The notes below the pieces were generated by a model. The model worked only from the letters and a program-made list of their open reading frames with translations, was not told the DNA's origin and searched no databases. Positions 24,777 through 32,407 of a stretch of DNA of 34,327 bases are shown here, one piece after another. Origin of the DNA: Acidobacteriota bacterium (GTDB lineage Bacteria; Acidobacteriota; Terriglobia; Terriglobales; SCQP01); assembly GCA_027315185.1 (NCBI GenBank), contig DAHUYO010000036.1:1-34327 (forward strand). The letters run 5' to 3'. Numbering within the stretch: position 1 is the stretch's first letter; every line of letters begins with the position of its first letter. The position numbers and the translations under genes are program-made.

Positions 24777-25964
24777 ATGCGCCTCCGCGCCGTGTCCATC
24801 ATTCTGCTGGCGCTGGCCGTTGCGCTGCCCGCCTCGGGGCAAGAGTCGCGGGCGCTTGCCGCTCAGCAGACCCCGGCGCAGCCCGGACCGTCGCTAGGCC
24901 CGGACGCCGCCGCCGGCTCCGCGGCCCTGGCGCGCAAGGATTATCCCGCCGCCGCCGCCGCGTTTGGCCGCGCCCTCCGTTCCCATCCCCGGGTCGTTGG
25001 CCTGCTCAACGACTACGGCATCGCCCTGGACCGGGAAGGGAAGACCGATGCCGCTCTAGCCCAATACCACCGCGCCCTGCGCCTGGCCCCGAACGACCCC
25101 TCCACCCTGCGCAACGCCGCCATCTGCGAGTTCCGCGCCCATCGTTACTCCGCCGCCCTGCATTATCTCCGCCGCCTGCGCGCCGTGCGGCCCAAGGATT
25201 ACCAGGCGCAGGCGCTGACCGGTATGTCCCGCCTAGCCCTGGGGCAGAATGCCGCCGCCGCCCGCGCGTTGTCCCGCGCCGCCGGCCGCCGGCCGCAAGA
25301 CCTGCGGCTGCTGTACACTCTGGCCCGCGCCGACATCGCGGCGAAGCAAATGCACGCTGCTATCGGCGTCTTTGCCCGCATCATGCACCTCGCGCCGCAA
25401 TCCGCCGAGGCGCACACGCTGATGGGCCTGGCCGCGGAGCGGACGTTTCACCTGCGGCAAGCGGGCAAGGAATTCACCGCCGCCCTCCGCGCCAATTCCC
25501 GGTTTCCCGGTGGCCATCGCCGCTTGGCCCTGGTCTATGCCAAGCTCAACCAAAACGCCGCCGCGGAAAAGCAATTCGCCGCCGCCGTTCGCCAATCCCC
25601 GGACGATGCCGTCTCCGCCTGCTTTCTGGGCGAAATTGACGTCCGCCGCGGCCAGCCCCGCGCCGCTTTGCCCTGGTTCCAGCGCGCCGCTCGCTTCGCT
25701 CCGCATTACGCCCTCGCCTGGGCCGGGCTGGGCGAAGCCCGCCTGGACCTGCGCCATCCCCACGCCGCGCTCCCGGCCCTGCGCCGCGCCGTCCAGCTCG
25801 ATCCGCAAAACGCCCGCGATCACTACCTCCTCGGTCGCGCCTACTTCGCCCTCGGCCAGACAGCCGCCGCACGCCAGGAAATGAACCGCTCCGCCGCCAT
25901 CCAGGCCGCACAGCGCGCCGCCTACACCAAAAAGCTCAACGGGTCTTCCTCCCACCGCCGCTAG
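24777..25964 (+). CDS. Secreted TPR-repeat protein
   Basis: The 395-aa protein has a signal peptide (LRAVSIILLALAVALPASG). From about residue 48 to 385 it is built from roughly nine or ten 34-residue TPR units; typical ones read AALAQYHRALRLAPNDPSTL, AALPWFQRAARFAPHYALAW and ALPALRRAVQLDPQNARDHY. It therefore most likely works as a periplasmic or outer-membrane-associated scaffold for protein-protein contacts. No catalytic domain is fused. It has its own short upstream region behind the receptor's terminator, so it is not clearly in an operon. The partner is unknown. Confidence 0.87.
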   Translation: MRLRAVSIILLALAVALPASGQESRALAAQQTPAQPGPSLGPDAAAGSAALARKDYPAAAAAFGRALRSHPRVVGLLNDYGIALDREGKTDAALAQYHRALRLAPNDPSTLRNAAICEFRAHRYSAALHYLRRLRAVRPKDYQAQALTGMSRLALGQNAAAARALSRAAGRRPQDLRLLYTLARADIAAKQMHAAIGVFARIMHLAPQSAEAHTLMGLAAERTFHLRQAGKEFTAALRANSRFPGGHRRLALVYAKLNQNAAAEKQFAAAVRQSPDDAVSACFLGEIDVRRGQPRAALPWFQRAARFAPHYALAWAGLGEARLDLRHPHAALPALRRAVQLDPQNARDHYLLGRAYFALGQTAAARQEMNRSAAIQAAQRAAYTKKLNGSSSHRR

Positions 25965-26100
25965 CGGAAAGACCCGAGCGGTGGTGCGACGCGTAGGGGG
26001 GGGAATCGCCGGACGAAGCCGAGCGCAGCGAAGGGCCGGGTGAACGCTACCGTAGCGAACCGGCGAACGGTGCCCGAACGTCTGGCGGCGACCGTCCCTG

Positions 26101-26928
26101 CTAGCTTCCATCGCGGCGCGCCCAGGCGCGGCCATAGCGCCGATAGTTGTGCCACATTCTTCGCGGCAGCCCCAACCCCTTGACCGCGTCCCGCCGCACG
26201 CCGGGCCAAAACGGCCGCCGGCCCCGTCCCCGCGCGCCAATCTCCGACGGCGCTTCGCGCCGTGGCGCAATCACCGCCGGTTCGAGGCAAAACACGTCCA
26301 GCTCATGCCGCCAGTAGGAATCAATCGTGTTGTCCACCGGTTCCCAAATCCGCCGCGTGTATTCCAGCAGCCGCCGTGCCCCCCGTGCGGTGATGACATA
26401 CCCATGCGTGCCGCCGGGCTGGCGGTGGTAAGCCATCAGGCGCCATTCCCGCGCCTCCTCCGGCGCAAGCGGGGCGCTCCGCCCGCGTCCGTGCTGGGGC
26501 TCGTGCCCATCCATTGCCGCCGGGGCCGGCAGGGAATACTGCCGCCATCCCCGCCGCGGCAGCAACTGCATCAGCCGTACCAAATCCCATGGCGGCGTTG
26601 CCGCTTGCGCCGACTGCTCCAGCGCCGCCAGCGCGGCGGCGAATCCCGGCCGGATTTCGATGTCGTCTTCCAGCACGCACCAGCACGCGTCGCCGGTGGC
26701 GAGGCACCGTTCCCACACCGCGCGGTGGCTCAACAGGCAGCCGATCTCGCCAAAGGCCAAGTCGAAACCAAACCACCGCCGCCGTGCCGCATGGTCATAT
26801 TCGGGTGGAAACTGCCGCACCACCGTCCCGGGATGAAAATGCCAATCCAGATCCATCTCCGCCAGTTGCGCCTGCATGCACTCGCGGCGTTGGCGCGAGG
26901 TCTCCATCGAAATCACGGCAATTTGCAT
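26101..26928 (-). CDS. Glycosyltransferase family 25 (LPS/LOS-type)
   Basis: With the ATG at 26928 the product is 275 aa and begins MQIAVISMETSRQRR, as GT25 enzymes do. The frame continues upstream without family features. The family motifs follow: GEIGCLLSHRAVWERC (residues 60-75), then the metal-binding EDD at 87-89 in CVLEDDIEI, and later GTHGYVITARGARRLLEYTR and PVDNTIDSYW. GT25 proteins transfer galactose or related sugars to lipooligosaccharide cores or other glycans. The basic C-terminus (WHNYRRYGRAWARRDGS) may bind the membrane surface. It stands alone, convergent with the TPR gene and divergent from the peptidase gene. Confidence 0.85.
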   Translation of the reverse strand: MQIAVISMETSRQRRECMQAQLAEMDLDWHFHPGTVVRQFPPEYDHAARRRWFGFDLAFGEIGCLLSHRAVWERCLATGDACWCVLEDDIEIRPGFAAALAALEQSAQAATPPWDLVRLMQLLPRRGWRQYSLPAPAAMDGHEPQHGRGRSAPLAPEEAREWRLMAYHRQPGGTHGYVITARGARRLLEYTRRIWEPVDNTIDSYWRHELDVFCLEPAVIAPRREAPSEIGARGRGRRPFWPGVRRDAVKGLGLPRRMWHNYRRYGRAWARRDGS

Positions 26929-27061
26929 CGGCGGTTCAGGGCGCAACGTTCTTCCCATTTTGTCGCATTCCGCTTCCTGTACCTGGGGGTTTCGCCCTGC
27001 TGCTTCCGTGGGACTACAATGGTCGGTTCGCCCACATGGGGTATTTCCCCCAGGAGCTTGC

Positions 27062-28621
27062 ATGCGCCGCTATTTCACTCTCCTCGCCGCGTTGGCTCTG
27101 GCCTCGGTCCCCGCCTTTGCCGCGAAAACGTCCCCCGCCAAGAAAACCTCCAAAGCTCCCAAGGAACGCACCGTCGTCACCCACGCGACGGCGATGATCG
27201 CCGGCCACCGCCTGGCCTACACCACGACCGCGGGCACCTTGCTGTTGTACAACAAGGCGCACCATCCCATCGCCAGCGTGTTCTACATCGCCTACACGAA
27301 GGACGGCGCCAAGGCCGCCGACCGTCCGATCACGTTCGCCTACAACGGCGGCCCCGGCTTCGCCTCCGCGCTGGTGGACATCGGCGGCTTCGGCCCCCGC
27401 CGCCTGGTCTGGCCCGCGCCCGGGCAAATCGCCGCCGAGCAGCCTCCCTATCGCCTGGAGGACAACGCCTACAGCATCCTCAACGCCACCGATTTGGTCT
27501 TCATTGACGCCGTCGGTACCGGCTACAGCCGCATCGTCGGGGCTGGCAAGCCCAAGATGTTCTACGGCTTCAACGCCGATGCGTCGGCCTTCTCGCAGTT
27601 CATCCAGCGTTACATCGCCCGCTTCGACCGCTGGAACTCCCCCAAGTTCCTGCTGGGCGAAAGCTACGGCACCACGCGCAACGCGGTTCTCGCCTATGAT
27701 CTGGTCTCCAAGGGCGTCTACCTCAACGGCGTCATCATGTGCTCGACGGTGCTGGATTTTCCCACCATCAATTTCACCGCCGGAAACGATCTGCCCTTTG
27801 CACTGTACCTGCCCTCCTACGCCGCCGTCGCTTGGTATCACCACAGGATCCATCCCGCCCCGGCTAGCCTGCCGGCCTGGGTGCGCCAGGCGGAGGCCTA
27901 TGCCCGCGGCCCATACGCCCAGGCGCTATTCCGGGGCTCCAGCCTTTCCGCCGCGCGGAGGAGCCAAGTAGCGGCGCGCCTGAGCCATTTCACCGGCATC
28001 CCCGCCGCCTATTGGCGGAAGGCGGATCTTCGGATGACGCTGCCGGTCTTCATGCGCCGCGTGCTGGGACCGTCCGGCCCCATGACCGGCCGCTACGACG
28101 GGCGCTTCACCATTCCAGAGTTGCAGCCTATCTCTCCGGTGCCGGGCTACACGAATGAAGGCGCCACCACGAGCGCGATTTGGGGCGTGCTGACCGCCAG
28201 CTTCGACCATTACCTGAGCCATACGCTGCATTACTCCAGCTCGCGGCTCTATAAGCAGCAGAGCTACACGGTGTTCCGCCTCTGGAACTGGACCTTCCGC
28301 TCGCCGCTAAACAGACTTGGCAGCGGCGTCGGGAATCTGCAATCGCGCAACGTGGCCCCGGACCTGGCCCGCGCCATGGCCAACGATCCAGGCATGCAGG
28401 TGCTGTTCAACAACGGCTACTACGACATGGCGACGCCGTTTTTCGCCACCAACTACACCATCGCCCACATGGGCCTCACTCCCAAGCTGATGGCCAACAT
28501 TCACCGCGACTATTACCCCGTCGGCCACATGCTCTACCTCAACCCCAAGGCCATGCCCATGCTCCAGCGCAACATTGACGGCTTCATCGCCGCCGCTTCC
28601 AGCAGCCACGCCGGCGCCTAG
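27062..28621 (+). CDS. Secreted S10-like serine carboxypeptidase homolog
   Basis: The 519-aa protein starts at an ATG preceded by AGGAG five bases upstream. It has a signal peptide (RRYFTLLAALALASVPAFAA). The alpha/beta-hydrolase core carries the family S10 marks: the oxyanion motif FAYNGGPGFAS, VFIDAVGTGYSR, the nucleophile Ser201 in GESYGT, Asp455 in NNGYYDMATPF and His489 in PVGHMLY. Proteins of this bacterial branch (COG2939) are predicted periplasmic carboxypeptidases and are common in Acidobacteriota. All three catalytic residues are in place. The specificity is unknown. It is followed by a repeat-bearing gap. Confidence 0.92.
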   Translation: MRRYFTLLAALALASVPAFAAKTSPAKKTSKAPKERTVVTHATAMIAGHRLAYTTTAGTLLLYNKAHHPIASVFYIAYTKDGAKAADRPITFAYNGGPGFASALVDIGGFGPRRLVWPAPGQIAAEQPPYRLEDNAYSILNATDLVFIDAVGTGYSRIVGAGKPKMFYGFNADASAFSQFIQRYIARFDRWNSPKFLLGESYGTTRNAVLAYDLVSKGVYLNGVIMCSTVLDFPTINFTAGNDLPFALYLPSYAAVAWYHHRIHPAPASLPAWVRQAEAYARGPYAQALFRGSSLSAARRSQVAARLSHFTGIPAAYWRKADLRMTLPVFMRRVLGPSGPMTGRYDGRFTIPELQPISPVPGYTNEGATTSAIWGVLTASFDHYLSHTLHYSSSRLYKQQSYTVFRLWNWTFRSPLNRLGSGVGNLQSRNVAPDLARAMANDPGMQVLFNNGYYDMATPFFATNYTIAHMGLTPKLMANIHRDYYPVGHMLYLNPKAMPMLQRNIDGFIAAASSSHAGA

Positions 28622-28936
28622 CCCGCCGCGGCGAGGGTAGCGGGATAGCCGTCCCGGCTGTCGGTTTGCGCGGCCCGGGAGGGCGACGCAACGGAGGGCA
28701 GGAGCCCCACCCCACGCTTGGGCGCACATTTCCCCGCCGCGCGAAATACTCCCGCCGCACACCGTGGGGTATGCCTCCGGGTTGCGTTCGGTCGCGCTCC
28801 GCGCGGCCGGGCCGAGCGCGTGCGGGCAGCTTCCACCAGTCCCGGGGCCCGCGCCATCCATCGTGGCGCCGAACTCTGGTCCGCAGCGCCGAGCTTTAGT
28901 CCGAAGCTGCGTCGCGCCGTTGCACCGTTCCCGCGC
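28622..28936. other. 315-bp convergent gap with a dispersed repeat copy
   Basis: No gene is supported. Most of the gap is occupied by a copy of the dispersed intergenic repeat (28647-28815). No T-tailed hairpin was found. Confidence 0.6.
28647..28815. repeat. Dispersed intergenic repeat, longest copy
   Basis: It holds the ordered blocks AGCCGTCCCG, GGTTTGCGC, GGGAGGGCGACG, GAGGGCAGGAGCCCCACCCC, GGGGTATGCCTCCGG and TTCGGTCGCGCTCCGCGCGG. The first four also occur at 17932-18045. The later blocks are found at 18155-18232 and, for the last two, at 32032-32080. Confidence 0.65.
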
Positions 28937-29593
28937 TTACTCCGCCCGCGCCACCCACAGCTTCCGCGCCGCCCCTTCGCCGAGCGTTGCCGTGCCGCCC
29001 GCCAGCTTCAGGTTGAGCGTGCCGTCGTAGTTCCGCCGCAGCACGTGCAGCTCCGCCCCGGGCTGGATGCCCAACTTATGGAAATACTCCAGCAGTCCGG
29101 CATCCCGCTCGTGCATGCCCGCCACGCGCAGCGCTTCCCCCTCCGGCGCCTCCGACAGCATGTGCAGCCCCATCCGCCGCCGCTGCGCCGGGCTTTTGTT
29201 GATCATGTTGCCGTGCGGGCAGGCGCCGTCGGCGCCCAGCCGCTCGGCCAGCTTCTTCTCCACCCGCTCGGAGATGGCGTGCTCCAACCGCTCCGCCTCC
29301 TCGTGCACCCGATACCACTCCACCCCCAGCATTTCGTGCAGCATGCGCTCCACCAAATGATGCCGCCGGCGCAGGTGGTTGGCGATGGCCCGTCCCGCCG
29401 GCGTCAGCCGGATGCGGCCCTCGCCGTCGGTCGTCACCCAGCGGTCGCGCTTCAGCCGCCGCAGAGCCAGCGCCACCGCCGGCGGGCTTACCTTCAGCCA
29501 CCGCGCCAGCGTGGCCGAAATCACCGGCCCTTCCTCGCTCTCCGCCTCGGCGATCGCCTTCAGGTAATCCTCTTTCGAAATGGTCAGCTCCAT
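28937..29593 (-). CDS. mntR: MntR/DtxR-family metal-dependent repressor with C-terminal FeoA-like domain
   Basis: With the ATG at 29593 the product is 218 aa. A winged helix covers residues 5-65 (ISATLARWLKVSPPAVALAL as the recognition region). A dimerisation domain follows (HHLVERMLHEMLGVEWYRVH). The region after CPHGNMINKSP forms a C-terminal SH3/FeoA-like domain (about 150-218). The metal-binding positions read Asp9, His78/79, Glu101, Glu104 and His105. In DtxR the equivalents of Asp9 and Glu101 are Met10 and Cys102; Asp and Glu are the manganese-type MntR choice. It is therefore probably a Mn-responsive repressor. No metal transporter gene is beside it, so its target is elsewhere or autoregulatory. 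Confidence 0.85.
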   Translation of the reverse strand: MELTISKEDYLKAIAEAESEEGPVISATLARWLKVSPPAVALALRRLKRDRWVTTDGEGRIRLTPAGRAIANHLRRRHHLVERMLHEMLGVEWYRVHEEAERLEHAISERVEKKLAERLGADGACPHGNMINKSPAQRRRMGLHMLSEAPEGEALRVAGMHERDAGLLEYFHKLGIQPGAELHVLRRNYDGTLNLKLAGGTATLGEGAARKLWVARAE

Positions 29594-29740
29594 GCTGTCT
29601 CCCGCGCCGCCTCCGCATCGCCTCCGCCTTCCATCTTCGCAGCCTCCCGCCCCCGGCGCCATCGGCGCAGCGCAGGGCTCCAGGCGGCCCAGGGCCGGGC
29701 CCGCCGCCCGGCGCCACGGCCGCCGCGGCTAAAATGAGGG

Positions 29741-30565
29741 ATGGCCCAACCGCGCGCGCCGCACGGGGCATCGGATCGGCGTTGCGCCCTATGCCGCAAC
29801 ACCGCGGAGCTCCACGACAGTCACCTGATCCCAAAATTCGTCCTCCGTCGCTTGCGCGGTGACGGCATACCCCCAACCAGGGTTCGCGACGGCACAGCCG
29901 TGATCGCCGACCACCAGGACCGCTCGCGGCTGCTGTGCGGGGGGTGCGAGGCGCTGATCAGGAGTGGCGGAGAAGATTGGGCCGCGCGTAATTGCTGGTC
30001 CCGGGACGGGTTCCCGCTGTTGGAGAAGGTGGAAGCGCTGCCGCGCGAAACGCTTGGTGGGGGGGATTGGCGTGTCCGGGCGTCCGCGGAACCCGCGATC
30101 GACCTCGCCAAGCTCGCCCATTTTGGCGTCGGGGTCGTCTGGCGCCACCACGCGGCAGGGCGGATCGACCTGGGCCCTTACGCGGAGCCGCTCCGCGAAT
30201 TTCTGCTCGGACAATCGGCCCTTCCAAGGACATACGCGTTGACCCTTAACCTCCTGGGCGGCGACGCCTGCCCCGTTCTAAGCCCCCCGCAGATTATCGA
30301 CCGCGGCCGCGTGAGGGCGACCTACGGTTCCGGTTGCGCCGGCGGCATATGGGTTTGCTCGACACTAATCCTGGGCCTGGGCTACAACCTTGTCTACGGT
30401 CGGCGGGTCGCGGATCTCTCCCACGACAACTGCCTCATCTGCTGCGGCGCAATTCTCGGGGGAGCCAGCGCCACGAGCCGCTTCCTCCGCTCGGCCGAAG
30501 ATTTACTTAGCACGGCCACGCCGGGGGGGCGGCGGCTTAAAGACCTCCTGGGGCAGGCCGGTTGA
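29741..30565 (+). CDS. Putative HNH-like zinc-ribbon protein, unknown function
   Basis: The 274-aa protein begins with C15-ALC18, then H25-DSH28-LIPKF, and later C66-GGC69-E. This CxxC...SHxIPkF...CxxCE layout is seen in a group of uncharacterised bacterial proteins that look like HNH-nuclease or zinc-finger domains. The remainder (residues 100-270) has helical segments such as AIDLAKLAHFGVGVVWRHHA and SHDNCLICCGAILGGA and no recognised catalytic motif. It is divergent from the mntR-like gene and has no partner gene in the same direction before the tRNA. It could be an accessory or defence-type nuclease, but this is only suggested by the metal-site pattern. Confidence 0.65.
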   Translation: MAQPRAPHGASDRRCALCRNTAELHDSHLIPKFVLRRLRGDGIPPTRVRDGTAVIADHQDRSRLLCGGCEALIRSGGEDWAARNCWSRDGFPLLEKVEALPRETLGGGDWRVRASAEPAIDLAKLAHFGVGVVWRHHAAGRIDLGPYAEPLREFLLGQSALPRTYALTLNLLGGDACPVLSPPQIIDRGRVRATYGSGCAGGIWVCSTLILGLGYNLVYGRRVADLSHDNCLICCGAILGGASATSRFLRSAEDLLSTATPGGRRLKDLLGQAG

Positions 30566-30746
30566 CCGCAGCCTCGGCGCGCCTGCACCCCGGGCGGATC
30601 GCTGGTCGGCCCGGGAAGGTCCCAAGCATCTAGGGTTGCGCGGCGGGCCCGCGTTCGATGCCTCCACGGGGGGCCGGGCGCCTGGCCGGCTAGCGGAGGA
30701 CGCAACAGCTGGCGTGGCGGCGCCAGCGGACGCCGCGAGCGGGAGC

Positions 30747-30823
30747 TGGTGGGCGATGAAGGGCTCGAACCTTCGACCTCCTGCTTGTAAGGCAGGCGCT
30801 CTGACCAACTGAGCTAATCGCCC
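30747..30823 (-). tRNA. tRNA-Val (anticodon UAC)
   Basis: The reverse complement folds as a complete cloverleaf. It has a 7-bp acceptor stem GGGCGAT/ATCGCCC, a D-arm with GCTCAGTTGGTCAGAGC, anticodon stem CCTGC/GCAGG with loop CTTACAA (anticodon UAC, reading GUA) and T-arm GAAGG-TTCGAGC-CCTTC. The discriminator is A and the 3' CCA is encoded (30747-30749). Confidence 0.97.
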
Positions 30824-31144
30824 TGCTCCCCATTGTCGCCGATTGTTCCTGCCTGGGTGCCGAGGCTCTCCGCGCGGCCGCGGCGCCCTCCCTCCCGAGC
30901 CGCTTACGGCCCGCAGGCGAGCCGCCCTCCCCGTCGCGGCACGCCCCCCGCCACGGCGCCATCCGCCCGCGCCTGTGCCGCAGGCCGCCCGGCACGGGCC
31001 CGCAGCGCGCCGCCAGCACTTAACCGGCCGCGTTCAGGCCCTCCCCCCCATTTGGGGAGTTGATTTTCCGGTCTATTGGCCCAATCCTCATTCCAGATCA
31101 GTCCCGATCGGTCGGCTGCGGCTCGGAAGGGGGAACGGTCAACG
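30824..31144. other. 321-bp gap between tRNA-Val and the LuxR-type regulator
   Basis: No gene is supported. An inverted repeat CTCCCC...GGGGAG lies at 31041-31059. The sequence after it (TTGATTTTCCGGTCTATTGG) is AT-richer than its surroundings, so the promoter of the regulator gene is probably here. I could not fix its elements. Confidence 0.4.
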
Positions 31145-31858
31145 ATGAATTTAGCGGCGGACTGCGCCGAGTTGGCGATCTACACGCTGCGTGAGCGGCA
31201 AATCATCCTGGGGCTGCTCGCCGGCCATCCGGTGCGCCATATCGCCGCCTCGCTGGGCGTGGCGCAGAACACGGTAAGGACCTATGTCAAGGCGATTTAC
31301 GTCAAGGCTCAGGTGCACTCCGTCCGGGAGCTGATGCTCAAATATCTGCCCGGAATCGGCGTCTTCCGCATCCAGCGTTTGGACTCCCTCAAGGGCCTCC
31401 TCGCCGCCGCCGGCATTTTCCAATTGCACGCCGCCACGCTCGCCATGTTCCGCGCCTGGACCGGGGCGCGGCGGGTGCTCTGCTGGGAAATCCGCGGCCC
31501 GGCCGCGGCGATCCTGGTCACCAGTCCGCAAGTGAGGAGCGTGCTGCTGCCGGCGCCGGTCCCGGGCCGTGCCCCCGACCCCGTATTGATCAGCGCCACC
31601 CACGCCTGGCAGGAGCCTCTCCTGCGCACCGCCGCCGCTGGCCGTCCCTTCCAAGGCGAGCTTCTGCTGTTGCGCCTCCGTCTGCTGCGACGCAGCTGGC
31701 TGGTGGCGTTGGCAGATCCCCCGGGCGGCGGCTTCGCGCCCGACGCGGCCAGTATAGTGAGGGCGCTTTCCCGCATCGCCGGGCACCAAGCGGAGTCCGT
31801 CGAACCCAGAAAGCCGCTCGCCGCGCCGCTGCAACCCGCGGTTAGTAATCAGGCATAG
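31145..31858 (+). CDS. Transcriptional regulator with N-terminal LuxR-type HTH
   Basis: With the ATG at 31145, preceded by a purine-rich GGAAGGGGGAA, the product is 237 aa; an ATG 23 codons upstream is possible but less likely. Residues 14-66 form a GerE/LuxR-type helix-turn-helix: TLRERQIILGLLAGHPVRHI, AASLGVAQNTVRTYVKAIYV, then KAQVHSVREL. Unusually, this DNA-binding domain is N-terminal. The remaining 170 residues (for example ARRVLCWEIRGPAAAILVTS) make an alpha/beta region of unknown type, perhaps a sensory GAF-like fold. No receiver domain is present. The target is unknown. The downstream hydrolase gene is 549 bp away. Confidence 0.8.
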   Translation: MNLAADCAELAIYTLRERQIILGLLAGHPVRHIAASLGVAQNTVRTYVKAIYVKAQVHSVRELMLKYLPGIGVFRIQRLDSLKGLLAAAGIFQLHAATLAMFRAWTGARRVLCWEIRGPAAAILVTSPQVRSVLLPAPVPGRAPDPVLISATHAWQEPLLRTAAAGRPFQGELLLLRLRLLRRSWLVALADPPGGGFAPDAASIVRALSRIAGHQAESVEPRKPLAAPLQPAVSNQA

Positions 31859-32031
31859 CCGCAGCGTTCGGCAACGCGTGCCCAGCGCCCTCGCCGCAGT
31901 CCGCGCCTGCGGCGGCTTGGCCGCCGCATCCTGGCCGGACGTCCGAGTCCGCCGCTTCCGTCCCGGCGCCCTTTAGCCCGCCGCCCGAGCCCGTCGCCGG
32001 CGCAACTCCATCCCCTGGGTGCGGGAACCGT

Positions 32032-32080
32032 AGGCCATGCCTCGGGCTTGCGCGCGGTCGCGCTGCGCGCGGCCGGCCTG
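32032..32080. repeat. Dispersed intergenic repeat, core copy
   Basis: It contains AGGCCATGCCTCGGGCTTGC and GCGCGGTCGCGCTGCGCGCGG. It aligns with 28766-28812 and with 18196-18232. Confidence 0.55.
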
Positions 32081-32234
32081 GGGGCGCGGGCGGCCTCGCC
32101 CGCCCTGCCCGCCGCCCTCGCCCGCATCGCCGTAGTCGTGGAATCGGCTTCAGCCTGCCGCGTTAGCGGCGCTCCAAGCAAGGCCGGACGCCCCGCGTGC
32201 GGGGGGCCGGGGCCCGCGCCCAACCATGCTCAGC

Positions 32235-32352
32235 GGGTGCTCTGCCAATGCTCTGCCGGTGCTCTGCAATGCTCTGCCGGTGCTCTGCAATGCTCTGCGG
32301 GTGCTCTGCAATGCTCTGCGGGTGCACTGCCAATCCTCTGCCGGTGCTCTGC
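32235..32352. repeat. 21-bp tandem repeat, about 5.5 units
   Basis: The unit is GGTGCTCTGC followed by AATGCTCTGCC or AATGCTCTGCG. Each unit is itself two imperfect 10-11 bp halves built on TGCTCTGC. Two inner units are identical and the outer ones differ by single-base changes or insertions. It ends 55 bp before the start of the hydrolase gene. Confidence 0.92.
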
Positions 32353-32407
32353 GCGCCTCGGCCGAACGTGCTAAACTCGGCGGCGCTGGTTCTGGCCAGG
32401 TGCCCTC

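Larger units (their letters stand above)
31859..32407. other. 549-bp gap with dispersed repeat and 21-bp tandem repeat
   Basis: No convincing gene. It contains one core of the dispersed repeat (32032-32080), a GGCTTCAGCC palindrome (32146-32155) and a tandem repeat (32235-32352). The frames across the tandem repeat are open only because of its composition. Confidence 0.6.

Noticed and set aside
26876..27061. Longer N-terminus for the S10-like peptidase from an ATG at 26876
   Set aside because: It would bury the clear signal peptide and the AGGAG-preceded ATG at 27062, and it overlaps the divergent glycosyltransferase gene.
32235..32352. Tandem repeat as a CRISPR array
   Set aside because: The units are head-to-tail with no unique spacers, the 21-bp period is too short, and no cas genes are present.
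32048..32374. Open frame with CSAGALQ peptide repeats as a real protein
   Set aside because: All frames across the repeat are open, there is no ribosome-binding site or signal, and the upstream half is GC-rich intergenic repeat.
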